A DNA stretch of 64,000 nt from Actinobacteria bacterium OV320 (GCA_001298545.1 LJCX01000038.1:1-64000), one strand, 5' to 3'. Shown: positions 1 through 8,781, counted from the first letter of the stretch. Notes: generated by a model not told the origin, from the letters alone. Translations and numbers: made by a program.

Positions 1-64
1 CTTGCGGGAATCCTGGGTGTCTGGTAGCCGCGCGCGGGAGCGCTGGGGCTCGCTGCCCCTCCCC

Positions 65-97
65 ACTCAAGCCCCGTGCCCAGCACGGGGCTTGAGT
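65..97. repeat. Perfect 15-bp inverted repeat, 3-base loop
   Basis: Bases 65-79 are the exact reverse complement of 83-97 and leave a three-base loop at 80-82. There is no T-tract on either side, so it does not look like an ordinary terminator. The form resembles the hairpins of Streptomyces telomeres. Confidence 0.7.
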
Positions 98-186
98 TCC
101 TTCCGCTGCGCTCCAGGAGCAAGGCTTCTGCTGGGCGGTTCTCCGCTGCGCTGCGTACCGCAGCCTCGCACTGGCATGCAAGGCTT

Positions 187-211
187 CCGGGCCACGCTTC
201 GCGCGGCCCGG
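187..211. repeat. Inverted repeat with TTC loop
   Basis: Arms 187-197 and 201-211 pair over 11 positions with one mismatch (194/204), leaving the loop TTC at 198-200. It is the third hairpin in 240 bases and again has a very short loop, as in Streptomyces telomeric palindromes. Confidence 0.6.
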
Positions 212-238
212 GGCTGGCAGCAGCAAAGGGGGCTCGGG

Positions 239-675
239 TCAGCCTTGTTCGGGCTTGCCCGGTGGCGTCCACGTCCAAGGCTTCACAGGGGGCTGCGGCT
301 CTTCCAACAGGCTGCGGAACTTTTCCTTCAGGCTTTTCGGCAGGGCTTCCTTCTCTTCCTGCGAATGCACAAGCCGGGCCGCGGTCACCCGTATGTGGCA
401 CTCCCGGTGACGCTGCCTCACAAGCACTACTCACGCACCGTCTTGAGCGAGGAAGACTGCCGGGCCGGCTCGTCACCCGGCCGCGCACGCCGGGCCAGTA
501 CACCCGGTATGTAGTGCAGAGCCGCATCCTCGGCCGCTGCGACCGCCTCCGCCTGATCCTGGCCAATGTGATGCATGCCCACGAGCATCCATCGGTGCAG
601 CGTGACATCCACACCGTCGGGGCTCTCGGTTGTCAGGGTGTCCTCTTCGATCAGGACGTACCACTCGGCAGTCAT
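239..675 (-). pseudogene. Frameshifted conserved hypothetical gene
   Basis: Two consecutive minus-strand reading frames meet at base 427. The upstream part (675 to 427) starts at ATG 675 and reads like an N-terminal domain with the motif EWYVLIEEDT. It stops at a TAG whose G is also the first base of the downstream frame (427 to 239), which continues as a basic, charged C-terminal half (LVRQRHRECHIRV). Restoring a single base near 427-430 would join them into one protein of about 144 residues. The downstream half has no start context of its own. I infer one gene broken by a 1-base indel; a sequencing error would give the same picture. Function unknown. Confidence 0.5.
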
Positions 676-904
676 GGCGGGAGCCTATCTTCCCCGGCCT
701 GGTCGCACCGCGACCAGGCCGGTTGATGCAGCATGTAGTGTTGGAAAATGCGCTTCCAGTCCGCTCGAGGGGGACAGTAAACGAGAGTGCATCATGATGA
801 TGCACTGTGTAGAGTTTGGGAATGCTGCACCATTGCTCTCCGGTCACGCAGTGAAATACCTCATCACATGAGTTGATGTTCGAGCATACGGCGGGAGAGA
901 GATC

Positions 905-1264
905 ATGGACAGAGAATTCATTATGCCGGCGGTCGACGCCATCGAGAGATGGACGCCTGTGCATCAGGCAGTAGAGATGAGTGAATATGAGACGCTTGCC
1001 GCGCTGCTGGATGCCGGGGCTGACCCGAACGAGATGTGTTTCGGTCACACGTTGCTCACCCACGCCATTGAACTCGAAGGAGACAGCCATCTCCAGTCGG
1101 GTCATCCGTTGAACACGGCCACCACCGCGATCGTGCTGGCTTACGGAGCCGATCCCCGCCTTCCTGGCGAGTACGGCACTCCGCTGCAGACCGCAGAGTC
1201 CTACAACCACGAGCCGGCGGAGCGCCTGCTGCAGCGGTTCCTGGAGTCTGGGAACGGTGCGTGA
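905..1264 (+). CDS. Small ankyrin-repeat protein
   Basis: A 119-residue protein with a GGGAGAGAG ribosome-binding site just before ATG 905. Residues 15-45 show an ankyrin pattern (TPVHQAVEM...LLDAGADPN), and two weaker copies follow (LLTHAI...; AYGADPRLPGEYGTPLQTA). Ankyrin repeats mediate protein-protein contacts and no catalytic domain is present. The gene ends about 25 bases before the preferred start of the following helicase, or overlaps its earliest possible start by 8 bases, so the two are probably co-transcribed. A role as helicase partner or immunity-like protein is only a guess from position. Confidence 0.7.
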   Translation: MDREFIMPAVDAIERWTPVHQAVEMSEYETLAALLDAGADPNEMCFGHTLLTHAIELEGDSHLQSGHPLNTATTAIVLAYGADPRLPGEYGTPLQTAESYNHEPAERLLQRFLESGNGA

Positions 1265-1289
1265 GGGCGAGGAGAGTGGGAGGGTGGCT

Positions 1290-3680
1290 GTGAGACTGCG
1301 TGACCATCAGGTCGAGGCCGTCGACGCCATTGTGCGCGGCTTTGATGTCCCGCCGGGCGGTATCCCTTTCGACGGATTGCGCGGGCAGGTGCACGCCGCG
1401 TGTGGCACGGGGAAGACCCTCATCGCTGCGGCGTCGGCGAAGCGGCTTGTTCCGAAGGGGCGCAAGCTCGTTCTGGTGCCGACGCTGGACCTTCTGTCTC
1501 AGACCGTGAAGGCGTGGCATGAGGCCGGGCACACGGGGCCGGCTGTTGCGGTGTGCTCGCTCCAGGACGACCCGGAGTTGTGGAACTTGCGGGTGCGCTC
1601 CACCACGAACCCCGTGCAGTTGGCGCTGTGGCACGGCACCGGGCCGGTCACCATCTACGCCACCTACGCGTCTCTGGGTGTCCTGGCGGAGGCCTTCGAG
1701 GGCGCCTACGGGCAGAAGTTGGATCCAGTAGACCTCGCGGTAGTTGATGAAGCCCACAGAAGTTCGGGCTCGATGGGTAAGGCGTGGGCGGACATCCACG
1801 ACCAGAGCGTCATCCCGGCGCAGCGCCGGCTGTACATGACGGCGACCCCGCGGATCTGGGAGGAGCGGCTCAACCGGGAAGTCGCCGAAGGGGTGCGGGA
1901 TCCGCTGCCGCGGGAGATGGCGGCCTCCATGGACGACGAAAACGTCTTCGGGCCCGTCCTGTACAAGCTGTCGCTCGCGTCGGCCGTGTCGCGCGGGTTG
2001 CTGGCGCGGTATCAAATTTGCGTTGTCGAGATCCAGGATCCGGTCGTCACCCCTCAGCGGCTGGTGGGCGAGAACCGGCGCAGCGAGGAAGTACGCGGGC
2101 AGCGGCTCGGGGCGCTCCAGGCCGCGCTCCTGCACACCATGGCGCAGCACGACCTGCAGACCTGCATCACCTTCCACCACCGGACCATAGAGGCACAGGC
2201 GTACGCGGAAGGTCTGCAGGCGGTGGCGGCCAAGCTGCACGCGGACCGGCCGGAGAAGTACCCAGCTCGGATCTGGGGCGACTGGTTGTGCGGGGAGCAC
2301 GACCCGCAGCGCCGGCGGGAGGTCCTCGGCTCGTTCGGGACCACCGCCCGGCGGGCCGTGCTGTCCAACTGTCGCGTCCTCGGGGAGGGTGTCGACATCA
2401 AAAGTGTGGACAGCGTCGCCCTGTTGGACCCGAAGGGAGCGCCGCACGACATCGTCCAGGCCATCGGACGTGCACTGCGGCAGAAGCCAGGGCAAGGAAA
2501 ACTGGCCTCGCTGATCGTGCCGGTATTCCTGCAGACCGGGGAACAGCCCGAGGATATGTTCACCTCCGGTTCGTACCGGCCCTTGGTACGGGTCCTCGAA
2601 GGATTGCGTGCACATGATGAAGAAGCCATCGAGTTGCTGGCCATCCCGCAGGAACCGCAGAAAGACGTCGTACAGCCGTCCATGAATATCGGTGTGGCGC
2701 CCGAGGAAGGCGAGGAAGAATCCCGTCTGCTGCTCCGCTTCTCCGCTCCCCGGGATCCGGTGATGGTCGCAGACTGGGTCAGCTTCAACGTCATCGACAC
2801 CGAACGGCAGGACTGGGCCCGCGGCTGGGCGGCACTCAAGAAGTTCACCGAACGTGAGCATCACGCCCGAGTCCCCTACGGATACAAGGAGGGAGCAACG
2901 CCCCTGGGACAGTGGGTCGCGGAACAGCGACGGGCCTACGGGGCAGGGCAGATGAGCGGCCAGCGCGCCCAGCGGCTGGAAAAGCTCGGCATGGTCTGGG
3001 ATGCCGCGGATGCGGCTTTCGAGGAGAACCTTGCTGCCTGCCGTGCCTACTTCGAGCAGCACTTCACTCTCTGTGCGCCGCGTACAGCCGTTGCTCTGGG
3101 CAAGCCCGTCGGGCAGTTTGTTTCCAATCTGCGCAGGCCAGGTGCGTTGGACAGGCATCCTGAACGCGCTGCAGCGCTGGCTGCGATCGATCCCGACTGG
3201 AACCCGGCCTGGCCTGTCAGCTGGCAGCGCCATTACGCGGCCGTCCGTGAACTCCTGCGCGACGAGGACGGCCAGACCGAGGTACAGCCTGGCGTCACTG
3301 TGAGCGGGATGGACGTCGGGGCGTGGCTCGCCAGGCAGCGTCAGCCGACCGTCTGGCAGGCCTTGGCAGACGGTCAACGCGAGCGGTTGGAGCAGCTCGG
3401 CATCGCGCCCCTGTCCCCGGTCCGAAAGGCGCCCGCCAAGCCGCTCAAGGGCGGTTCTGGGGCGTTCGAGCGGGGTGTGGCGGCCCTGGTGCAGTACAAG
3501 GCGCGTACAGGTTCTGTGGGGCCCGTTGGTCGTTCTCATATTGAGGTGGTCGTGGTCGACGGCCAGGAGCACTCTGTGAAACTCGGTGTGTGGATCATGA
3601 ACCTTAAGGGGCGCAGGGCGGGGCTGGCCGCTGACCGGCTCGCGCAGCTGGCAGCACTCGGTGTCGACTGGGCCGCGTAA
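1290..3680 (+). CDS. Superfamily 2 helicase with helicase-associated domains
   Basis: A DEAD/DEAH-type ATPase of about 796 residues. The Walker A motif (GTGKT, Lys42) and the DEAH box (residues 153-156) are intact, the motif MTATPR follows, and a second RecA-like domain carries a QAIGRALRQ motif VI. From about residue 520 the protein has repeated HA modules (WxxxxxxLxxFxxRxxHARVP, LGQWVAEQRR, repeated with changes), which are predicted small DNA-binding units. GTG 1290 is preferred because GGGAGG precedes it; GTG 1257 is the earliest alternative and would overlap the ankyrin gene. Helicases of this build are common near the ends of Streptomyces linear replicons. A degraded copy of its first HA module occurs at about 51900. 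Confidence 0.85.
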   Translation: MRLRDHQVEAVDAIVRGFDVPPGGIPFDGLRGQVHAACGTGKTLIAAASAKRLVPKGRKLVLVPTLDLLSQTVKAWHEAGHTGPAVAVCSLQDDPELWNLRVRSTTNPVQLALWHGTGPVTIYATYASLGVLAEAFEGAYGQKLDPVDLAVVDEAHRSSGSMGKAWADIHDQSVIPAQRRLYMTATPRIWEERLNREVAEGVRDPLPREMAASMDDENVFGPVLYKLSLASAVSRGLLARYQICVVEIQDPVVTPQRLVGENRRSEEVRGQRLGALQAALLHTMAQHDLQTCITFHHRTIEAQAYAEGLQAVAAKLHADRPEKYPARIWGDWLCGEHDPQRRREVLGSFGTTARRAVLSNCRVLGEGVDIKSVDSVALLDPKGAPHDIVQAIGRALRQKPGQGKLASLIVPVFLQTGEQPEDMFTSGSYRPLVRVLEGLRAHDEEAIELLAIPQEPQKDVVQPSMNIGVAPEEGEEESRLLLRFSAPRDPVMVADWVSFNVIDTERQDWARGWAALKKFTEREHHARVPYGYKEGATPLGQWVAEQRRAYGAGQMSGQRAQRLEKLGMVWDAADAAFEENLAACRAYFEQHFTLCAPRTAVALGKPVGQFVSNLRRPGALDRHPERAAALAAIDPDWNPAWPVSWQRHYAAVRELLRDEDGQTEVQPGVTVSGMDVGAWLARQRQPTVWQALADGQRERLEQLGIAPLSPVRKAPAKPLKGGSGAFERGVAALVQYKARTGSVGPVGRSHIEVVVVDGQEHSVKLGVWIMNLKGRRAGLAADRLAQLAALGVDWAA

Positions 3681-3684
3681 GGAG

Positions 3685-3722
3685 AACGGCTGCTGACGTC
3701 GTGTGGTGACGTTCCAGCCGTT
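3685..3722. terminator. Stem-loop between convergent genes
   Basis: AACGGCTG at 3685-3692 pairs with CAGCCGTT at 3715-3722, with further ACG/CGT pairing inside the loop. It lies between the stop of the helicase gene (3680) and the stop of the minus-strand zinc-ribbon gene (3741), where a bidirectional terminator is expected. There is no T-tract. Confidence 0.4.
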
Positions 3723-3740
3723 GGCCGGCCTGCCGCCACG

Positions 3741-4793
3741 TCATCGCCCTCTGCGTCGCCGGCGGCGCTTCGTCGGCGCATGCGTCGTCTGCCTCTGCAG
3801 TGTGGTTCTCGTATGCCAGGGAGACGGTGGCGGGCCAGAGGCCGGAGGTGCTTCAAAGCGGGCGGTGCGGGCCGTGTCTGCCACCCGCGGCGGGAGGAGT
3901 TGGTCAGGAGTGTGCTTCATGAGTGCTTGCATCGGGCTGGTGAGACTGCCCTCGGGCTTCACACGAGGCTGCCGCGGCACTGGTGCTGCGGCACCAGGTC
4001 TGTACACGGCAGGCCCACCGTTGAACCACCTGTAGAGCTCCCTGAGGCGCCGCTTTGCCGTCGTGTCCATGCGGTAGCTGGCGGTGTCGACGAAGACAGG
4101 GGGCAGTCCGAACCTTCCTGTGGGGCGGAAAGAGTACGGAAGGGACTTGGTCCGGGACACCGCCAGGGTCGGAAGGGCCGGCTGCGTGGCGGCGTAGCGG
4201 ATGCGGCGCTGGATGTAGGTGAAGAACCAGCCCTGCTCTCGCCGTGGTGTGGGAAGTTCGGGCAACTCCTCGTACTGGCGCAGCAGGTAGCCGCGGCGCT
4301 GTGCTTCGGTTCGGGGACGGTGGGGGGTGGCTGTTGTGGAGGGTGCTTGTTCGGTGTTGCGTCGCTCCCGGTAGGCCGCCTGCTTGCACCGGTTGCTGCA
4401 AAAGCGCCGGGCTCGGCCGGTTGCACGTTGTGTGAACGGCGGCTCGGTGCACCCTGTCCTCGCGCAGCGGTGCACGGGTACTTCCTTGCGGCCTTCCCAC
4501 AGCAGCTTGGAAAAGCGGGGCCCGCTGCCTGATCGCAGTTCCTCCAGCAGCGCCGGACCGTAGGGGGAGGTCTTGATGCGGTGCAGCAGGGCTGACACCA
4601 GGCGCAGGACGTCGTCTTCACGGATGCCCAGGCGGCGCCCTACCTGGTCGGGCGGAGCGCCCCACAGGCAGTCGGTCAGCAGGCGTATCTCGTTGGGCTT
4701 GAGCACTTTGCGCAGCGCCCGGTCGATCCAGGGCTCGCCGACATGGCGGGCGACCGGATCCCGGTCAGGCCCGTAAAGCCTGCTGCGCGTCAC
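3741..4793 (-). CDS. HTH and zinc-ribbon protein, unknown function
   Basis: A 350-residue protein starting at GTG 4793, which overlaps the stop of the upstream membrane-protein gene as GTGA. Residues 30-75 resemble a LuxR/sigma-4-like helix-turn-helix (LKPNEIRLLTDCLWG ... QVGRRLGIREDDVLRL). A four-cysteine zinc ribbon follows (CARTGC ... FCSNRCKQAAYRERR), a form common in actinobacterial mobile-element regulators and integrase-like proteins. The middle has a YIQRRIRYA segment, and the tail is Arg-rich and probably disordered. The frame stays open upstream to 5396, but that part is the shadow of the membrane-protein gene. A nucleic-acid-binding role is inferred. Confidence 0.7.
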   Translation of the reverse strand: MTRSRLYGPDRDPVARHVGEPWIDRALRKVLKPNEIRLLTDCLWGAPPDQVGRRLGIREDDVLRLVSALLHRIKTSPYGPALLEELRSGSGPRFSKLLWEGRKEVPVHRCARTGCTEPPFTQRATGRARRFCSNRCKQAAYRERRNTEQAPSTTATPHRPRTEAQRRGYLLRQYEELPELPTPRREQGWFFTYIQRRIRYAATQPALPTLAVSRTKSLPYSFRPTGRFGLPPVFVDTASYRMDTTAKRRLRELYRWFNGGPAVYRPGAAAPVPRQPRVKPEGSLTSPMQALMKHTPDQLLPPRVADTARTARFEAPPASGPPPSPWHTRTTLQRQTTHAPTKRRRRRRGR

Positions 4794-5140
4794 TGGATCA
4801 CCCCCTGCGCACCGGCGCCGCCTTCCGCAGCCGCCGTGCCGGCGGGTGCGCCGTCCAGAGCGCCCGTTGCACCCTGATCCGCCAGCGCAGCAGCCGGCGG
4901 CGTCGTTGAGGCAGGTGACGGCAGGCCTGCGGGGAGTCTCATCTGCCGGATGCCGCGGCCCATCACGCCCACCAGGCCCGACTGCGTGCGCCCAATGGTC
5001 TCCAGCACCTTCGGAAGGTCCTCCGTGCGGCTGCGGTCCACCACCTTGTTCGCTGTGTGGGCGAACGCCACGATCCCCACGATGACGACGACCGCCAGCA
5101 CCGCCACCGCACCAGCAATCACCATGACCACAATATTCAT
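4790..5140 (-). CDS. Small single-pass membrane protein
   Basis: A 116-residue protein starting at ATG 5140 with GGAGGA about 10 bases upstream. Residues 3-30 are one strongly hydrophobic segment (VVMVIAGAVAVLAVVVIVGI), followed by a charged stretch (NKVVDRSRTEDLPKVLETIGR) and an Ala/Pro/Gly-rich tail. It is translationally coupled to the zinc-ribbon gene by a GTGA overlap. No recognised family; the sequence suggests a membrane anchor with a cytoplasmic tail. Confidence 0.65.
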   Translation of the reverse strand: MNIVVMVIAGAVAVLAVVVIVGIVAFAHTANKVVDRSRTEDLPKVLETIGRTQSGLVGVMGRGIRQMRLPAGLPSPASTTPPAAALADQGATGALDGAPAGTAAAEGGAGAQGVIQ

Positions 5141-5166
5141 CCGAGCGCGATCCTCCGCCGTCAACG

Positions 5167-5203
5167 CCGAAGGCCCCGACACCATCGGTGCCGGGGCCTT
5201 CGG
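5167..5203. terminator. Long hairpin upstream of the membrane-protein gene
   Basis: CCGAAGGCCCCG (5167-5178) pairs with CGGGGCCTTCGG (5192-5203), and the loop has an inner CACC/GGTG stem. It lies between the double-HTH gene and the membrane-protein gene. It may act with the neighbouring hairpin as a tandem terminator, or sit in the leader of the downstream gene. Confidence 0.5.
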
Positions 5204-5214
5204 ACAGAACAAAC

Positions 5215-5237
5215 AAAAAACCCCGCACGAGGCGGGG
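5215..5237 (-). terminator. Intrinsic terminator on the minus strand
   Basis: Read on the minus strand, the hairpin formed by 5232-5237 and 5221-5226 is followed at once by six T residues (5220-5215). This is a textbook rho-independent terminator and would end transcripts coming from the pPIWI_RE island and the HTH gene at 5419-6009. Confidence 0.65.
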
Positions 5238-5418
5238 TTGATGTACGGGCAGGTTTCTGCCCGTCCGCAGCCGACTGTAGCCGCACAACCGGCCACCTGC
5301 TGTTTTCCACCAGGACACCTGATATATCCGCAGGTCAGCGAGCCGCTGTTCCAGCCGGCAGCAAACGAAGTTTCGTAACACCCCCTCTTGGCTCAATCGC
5401 CGCTGGGCCAGGCTGTCC

Positions 5419-6009
5419 TCAGCCGCCGGGCGCGGCCAGCCCGAAGGAGACGCGAGGCGGGCTGACCGGCTGGAGCTTTTCCAGGAGACGGCCCGTCAGA
5501 GGAGCCAGTCCATCCGGATGGGCCAGGCACTTGTCCAGAGCCTCAGCCCACAGGTGGTGGCGCCGTTCGTGTTCTTCGCATGCTTTGAGGAAGCCGTGGA
5601 GCTGGCGCCAGGTCGTCGGGACGCTGCGGGCTTTGATGATGCGGTGCGCGGTGCTGTGGGGCAGCGCGCTCCAGTCGCCGGCCCTCTTCTCCATTTCTGC
5701 GGCCGAGGGAAAGCCCGCGTAGGCGTGGAGGTCCCGGAGTGCTCCGCTGAGATCCCTCCAGTCGCGCGTGTACTCGGGGCGGGCCTCGGTGTAGGCGCGC
5801 CCGGGGCGTTCCTGGGCGTAGCGGGCCCGTTTCCACAGGCGGACAGCGCAGTCGGTACTGACGTCGCGTTCGAGGCCGGGGGTGGTGCAGGCCTGGACGT
5901 AGTCCTCGACGACGGTGCGGCGTGGCACCTGCCTGCCCGAGGCTGCCCGTTTGAGGGTGGCGGCGAAGGAGTTGGCGCGCGTGGCGAGCTCGGCGCGGCA
6001 TGAGCGCAA
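5419..6009 (-). CDS. Double HTH-like protein downstream of pPIWI_RE
   Basis: About 196 residues, with only a TTG start (6009) available after the pPIWI_RE stop, to which the frame is continuous (TAA at 6084-6082). Two similar segments are visible: LATRANSFAATLKRA with PRRTVVEDYVQAC, and PSAAEMEKRAG with LPHSTAHRIIKA, each ending in an actinobacterial XRE-type pattern (VP-x-W-x-Q-L-x-x-F-L-x-A-C in the second). The first HTH seems to lack its opening helix, so either the N-terminus is truncated or the start is unusual. AGGAAGG lies directly before the TTG. It is probably co-transcribed with the pPIWI_RE genes and could be their regulator. Confidence 0.55.
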   Translation of the reverse strand: MRSCRAELATRANSFAATLKRAASGRQVPRRTVVEDYVQACTTPGLERDVSTDCAVRLWKRARYAQERPGRAYTEARPEYTRDWRDLSGALRDLHAYAGFPSAAEMEKRAGDWSALPHSTAHRIIKARSVPTTWRQLHGFLKACEEHERRHHLWAEALDKCLAHPDGLAPLTGRLLEKLQPVSPPRVSFGLAAPGG

Positions 6010-6081
6010 GGCCTTCCTGCGCCGCGCGGCCCCGCCCCGTCCCAGGGACAGGGACCGCGGATCCGACCACTCGCCGTCCCC

Positions 6082-8781
6082 TTACGGAGCCAGTGGCAAG
6101 ACATACTCCTCGGCAAGTTTTGCAAGGTGTAGCGGGAGCGGCCGGGCGAGCGGGTGGTACTCATCGTGGAAACGCAGTTGGTGGACGGCTGCCGCGAACA
6201 TCGCGGGCTGCTCCGGCTTCGAGTCGGTGCTTCCCGCCGCGTCCAGCGCTGCCTCAGACAGACATCCCAGCACGGTGAGTTCCAATGCCTGCGGATTCCA
6301 GGCCGTAGCCGCGGGGCCGTGAGGCCAATCCGTGTCAGGTACCAGTTTGCGGAGGTCGCGCCGCACCGTGCCTGCTGTCGGCGGCTTACCGACGGTGCTG
6401 ACGAACACGCGGTTGTCTGGGCCTGCATCGCCAGCGGCCCAGAGGCCGGCGGAGAACCCTGGTGGCTCCTCGTCGGTCTCACTGGGCGCATACCATTCGG
6501 GCGTCTCACCGCGGCTGTTGGCGTCCCGGATCAACACGGCCCGTAGGCCGGCTCCGTAGAGCGTTAGCCGTGTCGGCTGCTCCCCGTTAAAGGTCACCAT
6601 GTCCCTGACCAATTGCCCGTTGTTCAGACCGGGCCATGCCTCGCGTAGGTTTCCACTGTTCGCCAGGAGCAGGGTCGGTCGGTCGCGTACTTGGTAGAGC
6701 AATGATCTGACCTGGCGCTCGACCTCGTCACGCCGCTCATCGCGGGTCATGGGGAGCCGGGTTGATTGAGCCTGCGTCGGGCTCTTCGACACCGACCCGT
6801 CGGCAGCAAGGGTGAGCAGCAGTTGGGCGTACGGGAGCCACTTCTTGTCAGTGTCGTCCCAGCCGCATACGGGATGCATCGGATCGTGTGGCCGGATGCG
6901 GAGAGCGACCAGGCGCTGCCTGGCCTGTCGGGTCGGGCCGTCTGCCTGGCGCCGGACGTACCAGAGCGCGAGGTACTGGAGATCGTCTGCCAACTTCTCG
7001 TCGAGCCGGTGGTTCGGTGGGACCACGGCGCCGAGTTGGCGCATCCCATCGGCGACTGCGGACTTGGCTCGATGGGCCACGGCCGTGTCAGCGTCTTCGG
7101 GTACCACGATGAACTGGCTGACTCGCCGGGCTGCGGCGCACCCGAGCCGGAGTGCCGATTTGGGATCAGAGTCCTGCGTAGAAAATCGCTCGGGGCCGAG
7201 TGTCTCCACGAACACGAGTCCTGCCGACGCAGGTCGAGGGGGAAGGTGGTCAGCCGTCCGGGCAGCGCGCTCCCGTATGGCTTGGGCGAGTGCTTGGGCT
7301 CGTGAGCGGCCGGATTTTCGGATGCTCTCAAGTGGGGCGCCTAGGGTCCCGAGCGGACGGGCATGCAGGACAACTCGCAGTTCCCCTTCCTGCCACTCGT
7401 GGTCACCATCCGCTCCGCTGGATCGGGCCGGGAGGCCCAGGCATTCACGAAGCGCTGCGACCAATGCATCCCGGGTCTCCTCGGTCTGCCAAAGTACGTC
7501 CACCAGCAGTGGTCGTCCGTCGAGGGTCGCGCGCACCGCGTCTCGTCGGGCTGCAACCCGGTTTTTGGCGCGCTCTTCCTGCTTCGCCAGATCCTTTGTC
7601 GGCGAGGTCGGCAGCAGAACGGGTTGGGAGATCCGATGGGCGCGCTCAAGGTCGGGTACTCGGCGCAGGAAGGGTCGGATGCCGTCCTCGACCCAGTGGT
7701 CGAGCAGTGAACGTTCGAGTGGCATGATCCCGGCGCCGACACCGTGCTGGCCCATCGCGCTGCTGTGCAGGACGCCTGCGGCCACTCCGTTCTGGCCCTC
7801 GATCCAGTCGACTGGTTCAGCGACCAGTTCGGAGGGCTTGGGGTAGGCGCGCGTCATGTCCAGGTCGGGCAGCAGGCTGACAAGGCTTTGCCGACTCCAG
7901 GTGAGCATCTTGAGGCTGCGGTCGTAGACAAGGGAATTGGCTGTGAGCCGTCGGCGCGGGCTGGCGGTGCCTGACCAGGGTAGTGGCGCGTCGAGGAGTA
8001 CGGTCGCACCGCGCCCCTCCGGCAACCGCACGGGTAATCCTGTGGCCCAGCGACGGATTCCATAGGAAACATGCACACGAAAGCGTGGGGCGAAGGGCAC
8101 CGTCTGAACGGTGATGGTCACCAGCCCTGAGTAGAGCCAGGTGCGTTTTCTCTTGGTGTACGACCGTGGTGGCCAGCTGACCAGCTCTACTCCTTGGTCG
8201 CAGGTGACCAGACGGAAAGTCAGATCGACGCCGTTGAGGCGGAGTGGGGAGGCTGCGAGTCTGGCACCAATTCGTTCGGGCAGCAGCTGATAGAGCCTGG
8301 GGTCGGGCTGGGCGGTGCCACCTGGAGTTGGTTCCGCAGCCGTGAGGTCCACCGATTCGGCTCGCCACTGCGGGGTGTGGTCATCGATCAAGGCCAGAGC
8401 CTGGTCGAGGGCTGCCCGGTGGTCGGCCAAGCGCTCGGGGTCGGTTTCGGTGCCGGGCACCAGGGTCATCACCCAGGAGGCCAGCAGCGGGGCGACCAGT
8501 TCCTGGGGCATTTCCTCCGATGCATAGAACCAGGGGACCTCGGCGTTGCTGCCGGCGCCCCGCCCGGTGGCCACCAGGCCCGGGGCAGTGGCTCGGAGCA
8601 GGTCATTGAGCTTGCTGATCGGCAGTCCCACCGGCTGTTCCTGGCGGCGCCACCTCCGTCGGTAGAGATCCATGAACTCGGTCCGCCAGCCTTCGGGAAA
8701 GCTGATGACCCGGTACTGCTCGGTCCAGGGCAGGGCCTGGGGATCCGGTTCATAGGCAGTGGTCCTGATCAGTTGATACAT
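6082..8781 (-). CDS. pPIWI_RE prokaryotic Argonaute-like protein
   Basis: An 899-residue protein starting at ATG 8781 (AAAGGAA upstream), overlapping the end of the helicase gene by 32 bases. The N-terminal half is the family-specific X/Y-like region; a MID-like segment begins near residue 437 and an RNase H-fold PIWI region follows. The family is named for a conserved Arg and Glu. I see them as Arg713 in GNLREAWPGLNN and Glu834 in WNPQALELTVLG. The C-terminus has the typical HDEYHPLARPLPLHLAKLA signature. Family knowledge: members occur with a DinG-type helicase and a REase and are predicted to act on RNA-DNA hybrids of invading elements. Cytoplasmic, nucleic-acid guided function is inferred. 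Confidence 0.82.
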   Translation of the reverse strand: MYQLIRTTAYEPDPQALPWTEQYRVISFPEGWRTEFMDLYRRRWRRQEQPVGLPISKLNDLLRATAPGLVATGRGAGSNAEVPWFYASEEMPQELVAPLLASWVMTLVPGTETDPERLADHRAALDQALALIDDHTPQWRAESVDLTAAEPTPGGTAQPDPRLYQLLPERIGARLAASPLRLNGVDLTFRLVTCDQGVELVSWPPRSYTKRKRTWLYSGLVTITVQTVPFAPRFRVHVSYGIRRWATGLPVRLPEGRGATVLLDAPLPWSGTASPRRRLTANSLVYDRSLKMLTWSRQSLVSLLPDLDMTRAYPKPSELVAEPVDWIEGQNGVAAGVLHSSAMGQHGVGAGIMPLERSLLDHWVEDGIRPFLRRVPDLERAHRISQPVLLPTSPTKDLAKQEERAKNRVAARRDAVRATLDGRPLLVDVLWQTEETRDALVAALRECLGLPARSSGADGDHEWQEGELRVVLHARPLGTLGAPLESIRKSGRSRAQALAQAIRERAARTADHLPPRPASAGLVFVETLGPERFSTQDSDPKSALRLGCAAARRVSQFIVVPEDADTAVAHRAKSAVADGMRQLGAVVPPNHRLDEKLADDLQYLALWYVRRQADGPTRQARQRLVALRIRPHDPMHPVCGWDDTDKKWLPYAQLLLTLAADGSVSKSPTQAQSTRLPMTRDERRDEVERQVRSLLYQVRDRPTLLLANSGNLREAWPGLNNGQLVRDMVTFNGEQPTRLTLYGAGLRAVLIRDANSRGETPEWYAPSETDEEPPGFSAGLWAAGDAGPDNRVFVSTVGKPPTAGTVRRDLRKLVPDTDWPHGPAATAWNPQALELTVLGCLSEAALDAAGSTDSKPEQPAMFAAAVHQLRFHDEYHPLARPLPLHLAKLAEEYVLPLAP

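Larger units (their letters stand above)
1..238. other. Telomere-like palindrome-rich region without a gene
   Basis: I see no credible gene here. The stretch is filled with GC-rich inverted repeats that have very small loops (45-59, 65-97, 187-211), and CCGCTGCGC-type words recur between them. Streptomyces linear replicon ends are known to carry packed palindromes with 3-5 base loops that fold on the 3' overhang during end patching. The likeness, with two tap-tpg pairs in the same window, suggests the left edge is at or close to a replicon end. I cannot see a free end, so this is inference. Confidence 0.45.

Noticed and set aside
1056..3572. Long antisense open frame over the helicase gene
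   Set aside because: It mirrors a strongly supported helicase on the plus strand and its protein is Arg/Pro/Leu-rich without motifs, as expected for antisense of high-GC coding DNA.
3741..5396. A single 551-residue minus-strand protein
   Set aside because: The part before 4793 is out of register with the clear membrane-protein gene 4790-5140, has no domain sense and is Gly/Arg/Cys-rich shadow sequence. The GTGA overlap at 4793-4790 fixes the true start.
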